NCBI GenBank assembly: GCA_028456385.1
Contig: JALNQF010000122.1
Span: 62,001-126,000, forward strand
Source of the DNA: Ophiosphaerella korrae
Lineage: Eukaryota > Ascomycota > Dothideomycetes > Pleosporales > Phaeosphaeriaceae
Direction: 5' to 3'
Length of the DNA: 64,000 nucleotides
Shown here: positions 31,830-43,069 of the stretch, in pieces
How positions within the stretch are numbered: the stretch's first letter is position 1
Layout of the letters: every line of letters begins with the position of its first letter
Position numbers and translations under genes: made by a program
The notes under the pieces: generated by a model
The model's input: only the letters and a program-made list of their open reading frames with translations
Databases searched by the model: none
What the model was told of the DNA's origin: nothing

Positions 31830-33965
31830 ATGACCAACACGACAGAGCAGGCGAATGGCGCACCTATTGCCAACGGGGACAGGGCGGACAAACTCCCTCA
31901 GCGCGATGGACGGTCCGGCCTCGTAAACCAGTGGCATTCGCAGCCATCTGTTGCCCGAATTATCCATATCGGCGCTGGTGCCACAGGGCTTTGTGCTGCC
32001 TACAAGATGCGCAATGCGCTGAAGGATTATGAACTCGTCTGCTACGAGAAGAATAGTGAAGTCGGGGGCACCTGGTTTGAAAGTATGTCTCTTTAACGTC
32101 TTAGTAAAAAACAGACTGATCGTCTTTAGATACGTACCCTGGGTGCGCCTGCGACGTGTATGTGAGAATCTAGAAAGCATGAGGTTGCCCGCATCGCATC
32201 AGCATTACTTACGTATGCAGGCCCGCACACGTGTACACGTACACTTTTCGACCGAATCCAAAATGGTCTTCCTATTATGCTGTATGTCACTCTTTTTGGA
32301 ATGCTCTATAACCGAAACTGATATTTTTCTGATCAGTACTCGTCCGAGATCCTCGACTACTTTCAAGACTTTTACCGCGAGCAAGAGCTTTCCAAATACG
32401 TCAAGTTAGAGCATCGTGTTCTCGGTGCAACGTGGCACGAAGAAAGAGGTCAATGGGAGGTGGTCATCGAGCACGATGGCAATACGTTCACAGACTGGTG
32501 CCATGTCCTCATGAATGGCTCTGGACTGTTGAACAAATGGCGTTGTAAGTTCATTACCAAAAGTTGTCGCAATGATGGCTCAACAAAATGCAGGGCCAGA
32601 TATCAAAGGTCTTCACACTTTCAAGGGTCCGGTTGTGCACTCCGCAGACTGGGATGGTAAGCATCTATGCAGAACCAACGCGAATCCGCTAAGGCAAACA
32701 ATATTCAGGCTCAGTCAGCTACAATGACAAGACAGTAGCAGTCCTCGGAACAGGCTCATCGAGCATTCAGATTTTGCCTCAGATCCAGAAAGGTACGCTG
32801 TTTGCAAATAAGCCACCTATGAAAATTTACTCATACTCTATTAGTTGCTGCCGAAGTGAAGGCTTTCCTCAGAAGCCCAACATGGATTTCTCCCCCCATG
32901 CCGCGAATTCCGGTGGAGGTGCCTACCCCACAGAACGCTGAGCCAGAGGAGATACCCGACCCGCTCATTCAGCAATACTTTTACAGAGATCACGAAATCA
33001 AATACCTCTCAGAAAATGCTAAACAACATCTCACTTACAGAAAAAAAATCGAATACGCCATCAATCGGGGATTTGACATGTTTTATAAGGACACAAAAGC
33101 GTCTCAGATGGCTGAGTGGTACATGCGTAATGAGATGGAAAAGCGACTAGGGAGCAACTCCGAGCTCCAAGGTAAATTCATTCCGAGCTTTCCTCCGGGC
33201 TGCAGGCGCCTCACGCCCGGCGATGGCTACTTGGAAGCCCTGGTTCAGCCGAACGTCACAAATATCTTCGATGACATTCAGTCGATCAGTGAGACTGGCC
33301 TCACTACGAGCGATGGAAAGCATCACCAAGTCGATATGATAGTGTGCGCGACTGGATTCGATATGGCCTGGACTCCCCACTTTCGTCTGACTGGTGTAGG
33401 TGGTACTGAGATCAAGAAGGCTTGGAGCCCTTTACCACAGTGCTATCTGGGTATCGCTGCCCCAGGATTCCCCAATTATTGGGTAATGAATGGACCGCGT
33501 GGAAGCTTGGGAAATGGGACTGTCCTTCCATGCTTTGAGGTACAGATTGAGTATGTTATCGAGGCCGTTAAGAAAATCCAAACGGAGCGCATCAGAGCAA
33601 TGGACGTACGTGCTGACATTACCGATAAGCTCAATGAGTATATCGATAAGTGGATGGATACCTCAGTCTTCAGTGCAAACTGCAAAAGTTGGTACAAGAA
33701 TAACACTGTTGACGGCAAGGTTATGTGCTGGGGAGGATCGGTAAGTGCTGACTGCCCCTTGGTAGTATTACAAACTAATCAAACGGAGTCGATTCACTAT
33801 CTCAAAACTCTCAAAACTCCTCGATGGGAGCACTACAACATTCGATATCATGACGACGATCCGTGGGGATTCTTGGGTAATGGCCGCATCGAAGCTGAGA
33901 CAAAGGATGACTTTTTAGGAATGACGCCTTACTTGAGAAACTCGGATCACTCATGGGAGATTTAA
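31830..33965 (+). CDS. Baeyer-Villiger-type flavin monooxygenase
   Basis: Eight exons (31830-32082, 32130-32157, 32221-32281, 32337-32544, 32594-32656, 32709-32792, 32845-33740, 33789-33965) give 589 aa in one frame. The first Rossmann motif is GAGATG, and the second is GTGSSS near VAVLGTG. The Baeyer-Villiger fingerprint is complete across a splice junction: FKGPVVHSADWD. The enzyme would use NADPH, FAD and O2 to insert oxygen beside a ketone, giving an ester or lactone. It is divergent from an esterase. It has the length and motif set of fungal BVMOs, but the substrate cannot be read from sequence. Confidence 0.93.
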
Positions 33966-34026
33966 GTAATTCATACATATTATATTGCTTGAATTGTTTT
34001 GCAACGACGCACGTCCTAACTTGTGT

Positions 34027-34656
34027 CTATTTTGTATCCGAGAATTTCAACTTGAAGATCCCCGCTTCCCCCTTGTCCAGCACAGTATCCTCCCTGGCCT
34101 CTGCTTCACCAGCGTAACCGAAGACGCTGCACCACCACGTATCCTCACTCGTGTCCACAGCATATGCACCATTGGAAGCTATACTGGTGGTGGTCATTGT
34201 CGCTTCATTGCACCTCAGGACCTCTTCTGCTGTGATGTCACGATTCTCTTGATTCCAAATAAGAACCCGCTGATACTCTTGGTCAAGCATCCCGGGCGGG
34301 TCGAACTCATAATGTCGGACCAGCGGCCGACCCTCCACAAACAAATCAGTGATCCCCTCAATGACAGGCCTAAAAGCGGGCGTTTTCCAAAAGCCCCAAT
34401 GGTCTTGGATCTTCTCCCAGTCGAGCATCCACACCAGCTTCTTCTGGTCAGTGAGCGAGGGGCCCCACGCCATGCGCTTGATTCCTTTTCCACCTCGACT
34501 GTTGGCGATGACGCGTTCCTCGAAATCGCGCACAGTCTCGGGGATCTGCGCATGCTTGAGCTCAAAGACGGCAATTTCGGTGACAGGCTTGTCTTGTGCT
34601 GGGAAGTATGATTTGAGGAGCTGCGTGTACGCTGCCATCTGCTCTGCGGTAGCCAT
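34027..34656 (-). CDS. ABM-like dimeric alpha/beta-barrel protein
   Basis: A single-exon gene of 209 aa. The start is the first ATG (MATAEQMAAY); an upstream TTG extends the frame but is not used here. The pattern TEIAVFELKHAQ, WMLDWEKIQDHWGFW and FVEGRPLVRHYEF fits two ferredoxin-like halves of the antibiotic-biosynthesis-monooxygenase type. The role is uncertain: some family members are cofactor-free oxygenases or cyclases, others are heme-degrading or have no known activity. Divergent from the P450 that follows. Confidence 0.7.
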   Translation of the reverse strand: MATAEQMAAYTQLLKSYFPAQDKPVTEIAVFELKHAQIPETVRDFEERVIANSRGGKGIKRMAWGPSLTDQKKLVWMLDWEKIQDHWGFWKTPAFRPVIEGITDLFVEGRPLVRHYEFDPPGMLDQEYQRVLIWNQENRDITAEEVLRCNEATMTTTSIASNGAYAVDTSEDTWWCSVFGYAGEAEAREDTVLDKGEAGIFKLKFSDTK

Positions 34657-35014
34657 AGCGCGATGGAAAGCGCACGTGATGTTGGTACTCCTCGAATGTT
34701 TTGGATTCAGAGGTGTCTTTTCTGGGTGCAATAATTACGTGTTCTTATTATCGCGCTTGGGTAGCGACAAACATGCTCAGGGAAATAGGCGCTGGCTAAT
34801 TAGGATCATCTAAATACGACCGTATGGACCGTATCCGGGTGGAGGTGTTGACTCGTCTGAGATCAACGAGGTTCAAGCGCTGTCAGGCAAGCTGACTCCG
34901 CCGTCCGTGCTACCCCAAATCCCCACTCAAGGGCTTGGAGGGCGACGATATGTATCCGGCCTCGGTCTCACAGAAATGAGTTACATTGACACTGCGTGAA
35001 AATCGTGAGGCGCC
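34657..35014. promoter_or_regulatory. shared divergent promoter of ABM-like gene and P450
   Basis: The 358-bp stretch between two divergent starts has no other gene. I see no clear motif. Confidence 0.45.
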
Positions 35015-37016
35015 ATGGCTGCTGACCATTCCCTTCCAGTGCTGGCGCAGATTCTCGCGCAGCCATGGGCCGTCTTTGGATTTATGGTCGCCCTGGCTTT
35101 TATGAAACATTTTTACGACAGCAGGAAGTCAGTAAGTCTGCACCTTTTGTATCCCTCGCACCGAATAAAAGTGACAGAGAGGCGCAGCCAGACGTCCCAG
35201 GAATTGGCTATGGCTCCTACCCAATTCTTCGTCAATGGAGAGGCGCGATCAGGTTCATGCTAGACCCAGCTAAGCAAATGACGGAAGGCTGCAACAGATA
35301 CGGAAAATCTTATTTTAAGATTTCAACCCTCCAGGACGAGTATCTGGTAGTTTCAGAAAAGGAAAAGATAAAAGAGGTATGTTACCCTGGAAAATGTAGC
35401 ATTGCGCGGCTGAAGCTGATACGTCGAATAGTACCTCGCTGCGCCCGACGACGTGCTGAATGCACAAGATTCTTTTAACGATGTAGGTGTGCTATTGTAT
35501 CTTCGTTATAATAGCTGATTGTTACAATAGGCATTCCAGATTCCATGGACAATGGGCTGGGGTGTCGCACATAGAACATACCATGTCCCCCTAGTTCGCG
35601 TCAATTTAACACAAAATATTTCTAGGAATATTCCGGGAATGCTGCAACAAGTTAGGGAAGGGCTCCAACAAGGCTTTGGCGACCCCAAAGGTGAGGAGGT
35701 ATCATAACTACTATCCTAATGAGTTTTCATACTGAAAGCACAATAGATTGGGCTGAGGTCCCCCTGTATGACATCATTGCCAAAATCGTTGCAAAAGTTA
35801 GCAATCGAGCTTTCAGCGGCATGCAATTATGTAAGTCCGGTTGCTGAATCGAGCGCCTGGCAGCACGGGTTGAGCACCGGCTTATAATCTTAGGCCAAAA
35901 CGAAGAGCACTTGCAGAATGCAATAGGTTATGCCCAAGATACCGTCCTATCAGCGGAGCTCATTCGAGTGTTTCCGAATTGGTTGAAGCCGTGCGCAATA
36001 CTCACCGCACCAAAAAAAAAAATCCAATGCTGATATCATTTGCCAGGCTCCTGGTCAGATTCACGCCTATTGGGCTCCGCAAGAGGCGCGCGATTAAGAT
36101 CATGGGACCCATTGTTCAAGAGCGACTAAGCAAGGATTACAAAGAAGGCGAGAAACCAGACGACATGATTCAATGGCTCGTAGATGCCGCGCCTCCAATC
36201 GAGCGGACCGTTCCGCAGATCGTCGAGCGCATCATGGCCTTGAATGTTGCTTCCATTCACACTACAACCATGGTAAAGTCCTCCTCCTTCCAATACGCCG
36301 GGATACTCACTACGACCAGACTCTGACATCAGCCTTGTACACTCTCGGAGCAGAATGGGAAAAGTACACTCAGCCACTGCGAGAAGAGGTACAGCAATGC
36401 TGCCAAGATAACCAAATCACGAAGCAAACGCTCGGCAAACTCGTCAAGATGGACAGCTTCCTCCGAGAAAGCGGACGCTACAACAATACCGGACTAAGTA
36501 AGCACTCTCTAGCCGCGGCTACGCCAAGCATCTCTAACAAGTAACAGCAAACCTTACTCGCAATGCCCGTAAAGAGTTCCGCTTCAAAGACGGCACTGTT
36601 GTACCTCCTGGTGCCATTGTCACAGCACCACCTCTCCATCTCCACCGCAGCGAGAAATTCTACGTTGACCCCAATGTTTTCGACGGTTTCCGATTTAGCC
36701 GCTTGAAAGAGGAATCCCAAAAAGCGACGAAGCACCAGATGGTCAGCACTGACATCGAATACCTCCTTTTCGGCCACGGAAAACATGCCTGGTAAGGGAT
36801 TGTCGCTGCAAGTGCGTTGACCAAATTAACGTGTAGAGTAGTCCAGGACGGTTCTTTGCTGTCAATGAGATGAAGCTGATTTTTGCGGAGTTAATTCAAC
36901 GGTATGATTTGAGGCTCGTCCCCGGGACTGCGCCCTCAACTATATTTCTGGGTAGCATGACAATTCCGGATACCAAGTTGAAGGTGTTGGTGCGGAGGGG
37001 ACGTATTGAGGCCTGA
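35015..37016 (+). CDS. cytochrome P450 monooxygenase, first copy (nine introns)
   Basis: Ten exons (35015-35131, 35188-35376, 35432-35482, 35531-35690, 35747-35830, 35894-35990, 36047-36272, 36320-36497, 36548-36791, 36842-37016) form one 506-aa frame. An N-terminal membrane anchor (AVFGFMVALAFM) is followed by the I-helix ASIHTTTM, the ExxR helix FLRESGR, and the heme loop FGHGKHAC then PGRFFA, joined across the last intron with its Cys codon split. Many frames look open only briefly because of introns, but every junction keeps phase. The type is that of fungal P450s with FGHGKHACPGRFFA (CYP-type oxidases of prenylated or terpenoid substrates are common there). Substrate unknown. Confidence 0.9.
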
Positions 37017-37523
37017 TACCAGTTTTGTAGCTTAGGAAGCTCAAGTATATCAGTAGAGGACGATCTTCCAAACTATCAAAGGTTTATGGTAGTCTTCCCG
37101 GACCGTCATCGTCGATGATCCTGAGGAGTTTTCTTGTGCGTTCAAAGATTTATGTGACCAGCAATGTGCTTCATGAATACTTGCATCTAGTGAATTGATG
37201 CAAAAATCTTGCTTCATGATGCTTGAGTGTGCTTTGTATCTCTGGGCTTCATGCATCAATGAGTTCGTGAGTTGTATCTACTTACAAACACGGTTCCGCC
37301 ATTGCACCTTTTCGATCGATATTTTTAATCACATGAGTAAACACATGATTCAATAGCCCCACATCCGAGAACCCGCATCCTCAAACAACTCGGCATTGAG
37401 TCTGATAAGTCCTAGGGTATATAAACTTCTCGTATTATCCGTTTCTGAGCTTTCCGGAATCACACAGCACTTCCGCCTAGCGCACAACCGACCCTTGTCG
37501 AAAACTACGAGCAAGCACCTACT

Positions 37524-38381
37524 ATGGCCAACCCCATCACTGACGACGAAAAGTCATTTGTGGGTGGCGTCGCCGTCATCACTGGCGCTGGAGCTGGCAT
37601 TGGAGCTGGCATTGGCGCCGGCCTTGCCCATCGCGCAGGTCAACTTGGCATGACCGTAATAGTTACCGACATCTCGCCCTCGCGCGCCGAGGAAGTTGCC
37701 TCCACGATCCGCGCGGCCGGAGGAACCGCTGAATCTATTGTCATCGACGTCTCCAAGCCCTCATCACTGGAAACACTCGCTGCAACCGTGTTCGAAAAGC
37801 ACGGCACTGTGCGTTTGCTAGTCAACAACGCGGGGATCGAGACGTTTGGTTGTTCATGGGAGATTCCACATGAACGGTAGGATGTTACATTGCAGGTCAA
37901 TATCCACGGTATTGTGCATGGGTGTCGGGCGTTCCTGCCTAGGATGATGAATCAAGGGGAGCCTGCATGGATTGCAAATCTCTCGTCTGTCGGGGCGTTT
38001 GCCATAACGCCGACGCAGACAGCGTACATCATGACCAAGCACGCTGTGCAAAGTTTCACAGAGGGCTTGTTCCTGGAGCTCAAAATCAAGGTGGCTCCAA
38101 TATCAGTATCGTGCGTGGTCCCGGGCATGCTGAAAACCAGCATCTTCGAGGAGGGTGCAGGACAAGGCGAGCCCAACAGCGGTTCGAGGTTGCGCGGTAG
38201 GGTGCGCGACATGGCGGCACAGTATGGTTGCAGATTGGTTCTGGCACAGGTTGCAGCCAAAAGATTTTGGGCTGAGACGCAGCCAGATATGACGAGTGAC
38301 ATGATTCAATCGCGCGTGGCATTCCTTACGGAGAGGCGTGACCCGGAACTTGCAACATCAGCACAGCATTTGTTAGATTAA
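37524..38381 (+). pseudogene. short-chain dehydrogenase/reductase with one in-frame stop
   Basis: An open frame of 285 codons is interrupted once by TAG (37878-37880), exactly where a Trp (TGG) fits. The Rossmann motif is visible at TGAGAGIGAGIGAGLAHR, which contains a 12-bp tandem duplication of GCTGGCATTGGA/C, giving an extra GAGI. NNAG (VNNAG) and the catalytic Tyr-x-x-x-Lys (AYIMTK) are intact. No intron can remove the stop: the only candidate, GTAGG...TTGCAG, is 19 nt. It is a young pseudogene, or a gene needing readthrough. Confidence 0.8.
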
Positions 38382-39377
38382 AGAGTAAAGATTTAAGGTA
38401 GTAAAGAAAGAACTCGTAGGCGCAGGATACGGTGAATACTAAACTTCAAGACTGCCCGTTATTCTAAGCAAGAGGACAGTGTCTTCCTCGCTAATTTTTC
38501 TGCTTCGAGCTGTAATTACACAAAGGCACAGACTACTGGACGTAATACGCTATTGCCCAAATGCTTCATCGCAATGAAATCTAGCGCTTCACCACATCAC
38601 GCTTTTGCTGCGCTCCCCACCTTCCCTCGCCTCGGAATGCAAGCCTTACAAGGGAGCTCGCTATTTTCTTCACGATCACAATACCTCTCAGAGGCATAGA
38701 TGACATGCATCGCTTGCACACTTCCCTTTCTGCACAGGTTGCTACGCTCGCCAGAACGATTTGCGCTGTAAGCAGAGAAATAGAAAAACGTGCAGAAAGC
38801 TAGTTCTAGCATCTAATCCGCAAGCTTCGCACTAGAACACTCGTTAGGTAGCTTTAATTAAGGGCGAGTCTTTGTCTTATTGTATACGACGCTGCTGCTT
38901 GCTAGCGCAGCTGTGCCACTGTAGCTTTCGATTAGAGAGTTATTCTGTAGTTATGCAACACCCTGTGACACTTTCGGGGCGGCCTTTAGGTTGCGCTGTC
39001 AGTTTTTGCAGCAATGTATTCACGCATCACGTGTTTCACTGTCTTCTTCTGATTCTGGGCGGCTGTCGCCCAAAGTGTCAAGCGCATCGAAGTTGGGCAG
39101 CGATATTTTGCTCGAAACGACAGAAATCGCCGTGCCAAGCAGCAAAGTCCGGGAGCCAACAGCAATCTCCGGCCTCGGCATGGCAATTCTTGCCTCGACT
39201 CAAAATATTGCTGTCACGTGTTCTAGAAACGAAGCCTGGGAACGCCCTCACGTTGGCTTCGACACACCAAGGGTTGCATGCGATGAGAAAAAAATCAGAA
39301 TTGCTGCTGGTACATCTTTAAGTCATTCAGTATCATTTTGGAGTTGTTTAGAGCAGTAGGGCAGCCTGCAGTCTCCG
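38382..39377. other. no gene recognised
   Basis: Only unsupported short ORFs. Several frames read through chance open stretches; none matches a family I know. Confidence 0.35.
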
Positions 39378-39899
39378 ATGCATGTGAAACAGCTACACAG
39401 GTTCTCCCGCGTCAAATGCGCTAAGATATATGCACATACCCATCGAGCCCTCGGTGGAGTTCTTGATGGCGCACCAACAACAATATTTGGTACACCACTT
39501 CAATGGTGGACCCGTGAAGAACAGAGAGCTGAGTATCCACGCGTACATCAGATGGCTATTGATATCTTGAGTATCCCTCCGCTTTCGGACAAGATTGAAG
39601 GTGTATTCTCGGGTGTAAGGAGAGCAATACTATGGGAGCGAGGCTCCTTAGATATGGAGACGATAGAGACTCAAGAGCTTATAAGCAACTGGAACAAGAA
39701 TGGACTATTACATAAGGAGGAATACGTAAATGAGCTTCGTATGAAGGCGACGGCAGCAGCTGTGAAAGCGGATAAGTGGCAGAATATTGATATTGAGATA
39801 GGCGGCGACAATGAGGTTAGTATTCTATACCATGACATCATGTATATTCATTACTGTAACCGGCCAAGGGCCTTAGGCGTACTGGCTGGAACCAGTTGA
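39378..39899 (+). pseudogene. C-terminal fragment of a hAT-type transposase
   Basis: The frame contains TPLQWWTREEQRAEYPRVHQ, then MAIDILSIPPLSDKIEGVFS and GVRRAILWERGSLDMETIE, the hAT C-terminal dimerisation domain (W..-..-P.L...A...LSIP..S...ERVFS). The remainder of the element is absent. The 5' end of another hAT fragment lies at 24637-25185, but there is no evidence they were one copy. Confidence 0.8.
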
Positions 39900-40278
39900 T
39901 CTACACCGGCCCGATTGTCTTGTATATAAGTCTCCTAGCCCAGCTCAAGATAGACAATTCAGCGCAGTTCCTGAGTCTTCACTTTTGACTGGTATTACCC
40001 GGTTACAATTACTAATGTATAAATATGAATATAGATCGATACATATGAATAGATATGAATAGAGGTCATATTCCATATGTATGTATTATTGCAAGCCCTG
40101 GGTCAGACTGTGAGTGTGAATTTGCGTGGAACCGGCACAGAAGTTGGCTTCCTCATCGAACGCGGCAGAAAAGTGTTCTCTATTCTGCAGAAGCGACGAT
40201 ATATCTGACGTTATTGATCGTTCCGCTCCCATAGCGCAGAATGCCTCCTGGTCAAGGTTCTATCCGTTTGACGCCTAG
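39900..40278. other. possible LTR remnant
   Basis: A TGTATATAAGTCTCC promoter-like stretch (39921-39935) and ACTGGTATTACCCGGTTACA (39988-40007) resemble the ends of fungal LTRs, but no matching second LTR is in the window. I assign it only weakly. Confidence 0.3.
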
Positions 40279-40966
40279 TCAGATTCGCATACTGAAATGG
40301 CACATCGCGGATGAACGTACCTCTGTGAACACACAGTTGATGTATTCAATAACCCGGTCCCGATACACCTGTTCTTCTCCCTCACCAACTCCTTCGAACA
40401 GAGTACAAAGTCCTAGGTTTCCATGGAGCCACAGAAGCCCGTGCATGTGAAGCGATCCTCGCTCGTTCGTCTCCACAGCGCCGAAGTACTTGCTAACGCG
40501 GCTTAATACTAAATCCCCTTCTACGTTTGCATAATACTTTAAAAAACCCAAAATTTCACTGTGGAAGAACAATGCAGAACTGAGAGGATCGGAGATTGCC
40601 AAGCGCGCTCGCTTGTATGTCATATCCAAACTCGTAAGGAACTCTTCTGCCCCACCGGACTCACGTGTCCAGTATGCCGCGAGCCTTAGCTTTACTGGAT
40701 TGGTATTATCGTTGGGATTGAGAGTGAACCAGATAGCCGGAGTGCCATCGCGAACTATTAGAGACTTAATCTTCCGCCGCATGCTCAAACGAAGCTCTCT
40801 CAACATTGGCTGCCGATATCCATAGAGTGACAGGCTTCTCAACAAGTCCATGGCGTCCACATCGGCCGTCTTTCCCGAAGCCATAAGCTGCCTTTTGGCC
40901 ACCTCCAACTTCTGCAAACCTAAAGAATCGACAATGCGCTTAACCTCATTGAAACTCCTCCTCCTC

Positions 40967-40988
40967 CTCCTCCTCCTCCTCCTCCTCA
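40967..40988. repeat. CTC/AGG trinucleotide repeat in the Helitron frame
   Basis: About ten AGG triplets on the minus strand encode a poly-Arg tract within the former Rep reading frame. It looks like microsatellite expansion after loss of function. Confidence 0.8.
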
Positions 40989-41140
40989 TCACACTCATTA
41001 TGCTTACACGATGATTCCTCATCCTCACCAGCATATTAAAGAAAAGAAATGAGAAGACGTGATGACGGGCGAAACGACCGCCGTGACGCTGAAGCACTTC
41101 TCGTGTCTATGTCTCTAGGCCGAGGTTCCTGGACGACATA

Positions 41141-42466
41141 CAGTCACGGGACAAAAGTTCGGTTCGCGAAGCGACGCGTCGATGCGCCCCTTATCAACAC
41201 CCAACCCCCAAACAACTACCAAAATGCCACAACGCCGTCAATTTGGCTAGGAAATAAGTAGCAATGCAAGAATAGCCACCTGATTAACCCTAGAGCAACG
41301 CACAAGAATTATTGTAAAGTTAGAGGTAGGGTGTAGCGCGAAAGAGTTAGTAGAAGAATTTCGCGTCACCCCTAAATGTATACGCGACACCTTGCGACAA
41401 TAGTAGCTCCACTACACTACAAAGGACCTACCCTAATCTAGGCGTCTTAAAATACTATCGCAACGCGACGAGCGAGTGCTGTTTTAAATAGCTCGAAAAT
41501 ATCCTAAGATAGAGTATAGGTAGCTCCTTAAAGAAGCCGCCCTTACTAAACGAATATTAGCTAAAACTACGTATAGAGCGCTTAAGAGATATAACCTAAA
41601 GAACTTTAGATACAAGCGTAGACCTAAGATTACTTAATTTATAGTAGGGAGAAGGAGGGCGTAAGAGAGGAAGTAGTAGCATTTTAACTAGAAGAGGAGG
41701 ACTATACGCTTCTCTAATAAGTGTTCTGTTTAGAAAGGCTCTAGTACTAACTAAGAGTAGTACTTCTACTATCTTTATAAAAAATAGAGGTATAAGATAA
41801 TAGAGGAGTATAATATATTGCGTCCTCTTACGTAGATAGTATAGGAGTTAATCTAGATTAATAGGAGGGAGAGAGTATAGAAGAGCCTACTAGTAGTTAT
41901 AGAGAGACCCTAATACCTACTATAATAGCTACTTAGCTTAGAGTTATATCTAGGCACTAGAGAAAGGCCTCCTCTATAATTATTAGAAAGGTAATCTGTT
42001 CTAGTAAGATAATGCGCGCATACATACTACGCGAGCAACTAGCAACTAGTTGTAGAGGTATTATATAAATGTCGTTAACTTTCTACCCTACTTACTAGAC
42101 CTTAACCCTATCGAGTATATGTAGTAGGCACTTAAAAGGAAGGTACACAAGCTTTACCTAAAGCTAGCTACAATTAGCAAGTCTATAGAGAACTAGGAGC
42201 GACTGTACAAGGTATTGAAGGAGGCGTAGAAGAAGATCCCTAATTCGTACATTAAGGCGCTTATTCTATCTATGCCGCAACGCCTTGCTACTGTAAGGCG
42301 TGCGCATGGTTATTAAACAAAATATTAAGTTTTTTACAATAAAATGATACCTCTTTTATATTACTACGACTTCTGGGTGGCAAGCAATGGTAAGGTACAG
42401 AGCTGTGTTGAGATGTTCAAACCTCGTATTCGGCTGTCGGTGAACCGAACTTTTGTCCTAGTACTG
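41141..42466 (+). mobile_element. second RIP-decayed Tc1/mariner-like element, nested in the Helitron
   Basis: A TA duplication (41139-41140, 42467-42468) flanks near-identical ends that share GGACAAAAGTTCGGTTC (41149-41165 and its reverse complement near 42443-42459). The 1326-bp element reads on the plus strand as a Tc1-type transposase: DNARIHTTRATSN and NPIEYM with ALKRKVHKL, RLATVRRAHGY at the end. Its Trp codons are TAG and its Gln codons are TAA/TAG in many places, changes on both strands consistent with RIP. It differs from the 20109-21405 element. Confidence 0.87.
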
Positions 42467-42690
42467 TAGTACTGCACGCTACACTCTCCGCCTGGATAGA
42501 TGCCTCCCCATCGACTACTCGAGCCAGGTTGGCCAGACCCTGTTGCGCCTGACGTGGGCCTCCATCTCTGACCGGGAACAGCGTGGGGAACGTTTTCGCG
42601 AAGAAACGCACGTCATGGGAATCTGCAAATGTCTCCCCCCGCGAGACGCTCCCCCATGCTCTACCTCTGCAGATCCTGGCCATACATTCT

Positions 42691-43069
42691 CTGAACTTGC
42701 TGTCGAAGGATCACCACTTTTGAGAGATCACACACATACTGCAACTTCTCCGCGTCCTCCACGTCCGGCAATCCATCAAGGGTGAACATGCCAGACGTAC
42801 TGACCTCTTGAACAGTCGCATTGACATCTTATCCACCCGGCCCTGACCCAGCCTCGCACATTTCCACATCATGTCCGTTAACTAATTATACTAAATATAC
42901 AATTTTTCTATAATACTTATTTATACTATATTACTAAAATATATCTCTATAGCCGAGCTTGGTACATTTATAAAAGAATAGATAGGAAAAAAAGAGATCG
43001 AAATTATTCTTACTTCTTAAGGCTAGAAGTACAACCTATTTTACTCCAAGTACTTATCCAAAAGAAACC
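42691..43069. other. no gene recognised, AT-rich in part
   Basis: The stretch from 42860 to 43020 is very AT-rich and may be decayed repeat DNA. I see no gene. Confidence 0.35.

Larger units (their letters stand above)
40279..42690 (-). mobile_element. Helitron remnant (Rep domain) interrupted by a Tc1-like element
   Basis: From right to left on the minus strand, 42690-42469 encodes SHDVRFFAKTFPTLFP and DGGPRQAQ, typical of fungal Helitron proteins. After the Tc1-like insert (41141-42466) the frame resumes with SRNLGLET, a TAG where relatives have Trp, then LQRHGGRFARHHVFSFL, a run of ten Arg codons (AGG repeat), IWFTLNPNDNTNPVKLRLAA, and the HUH motif in LHMHGLLWL. Only the N-terminal and Rep parts remain, with no helicase domain. 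The element is dead. Confidence 0.88.

Noticed and set aside
35015..37016. first P450 read as a pseudogene because of many short frames
   Set aside because: Nine introns with good signals give one continuous frame with all P450 motifs, so it is intact.
37878..37900. intron that would remove the SDR stop
   Set aside because: The only donor/acceptor pair gives 19 nt, far too short for a spliceosomal intron.
24637..39899. the two hAT fragments as halves of one element
   Set aside because: They lie 14 kb apart on opposite strands with genes between, and no shared ends are visible.
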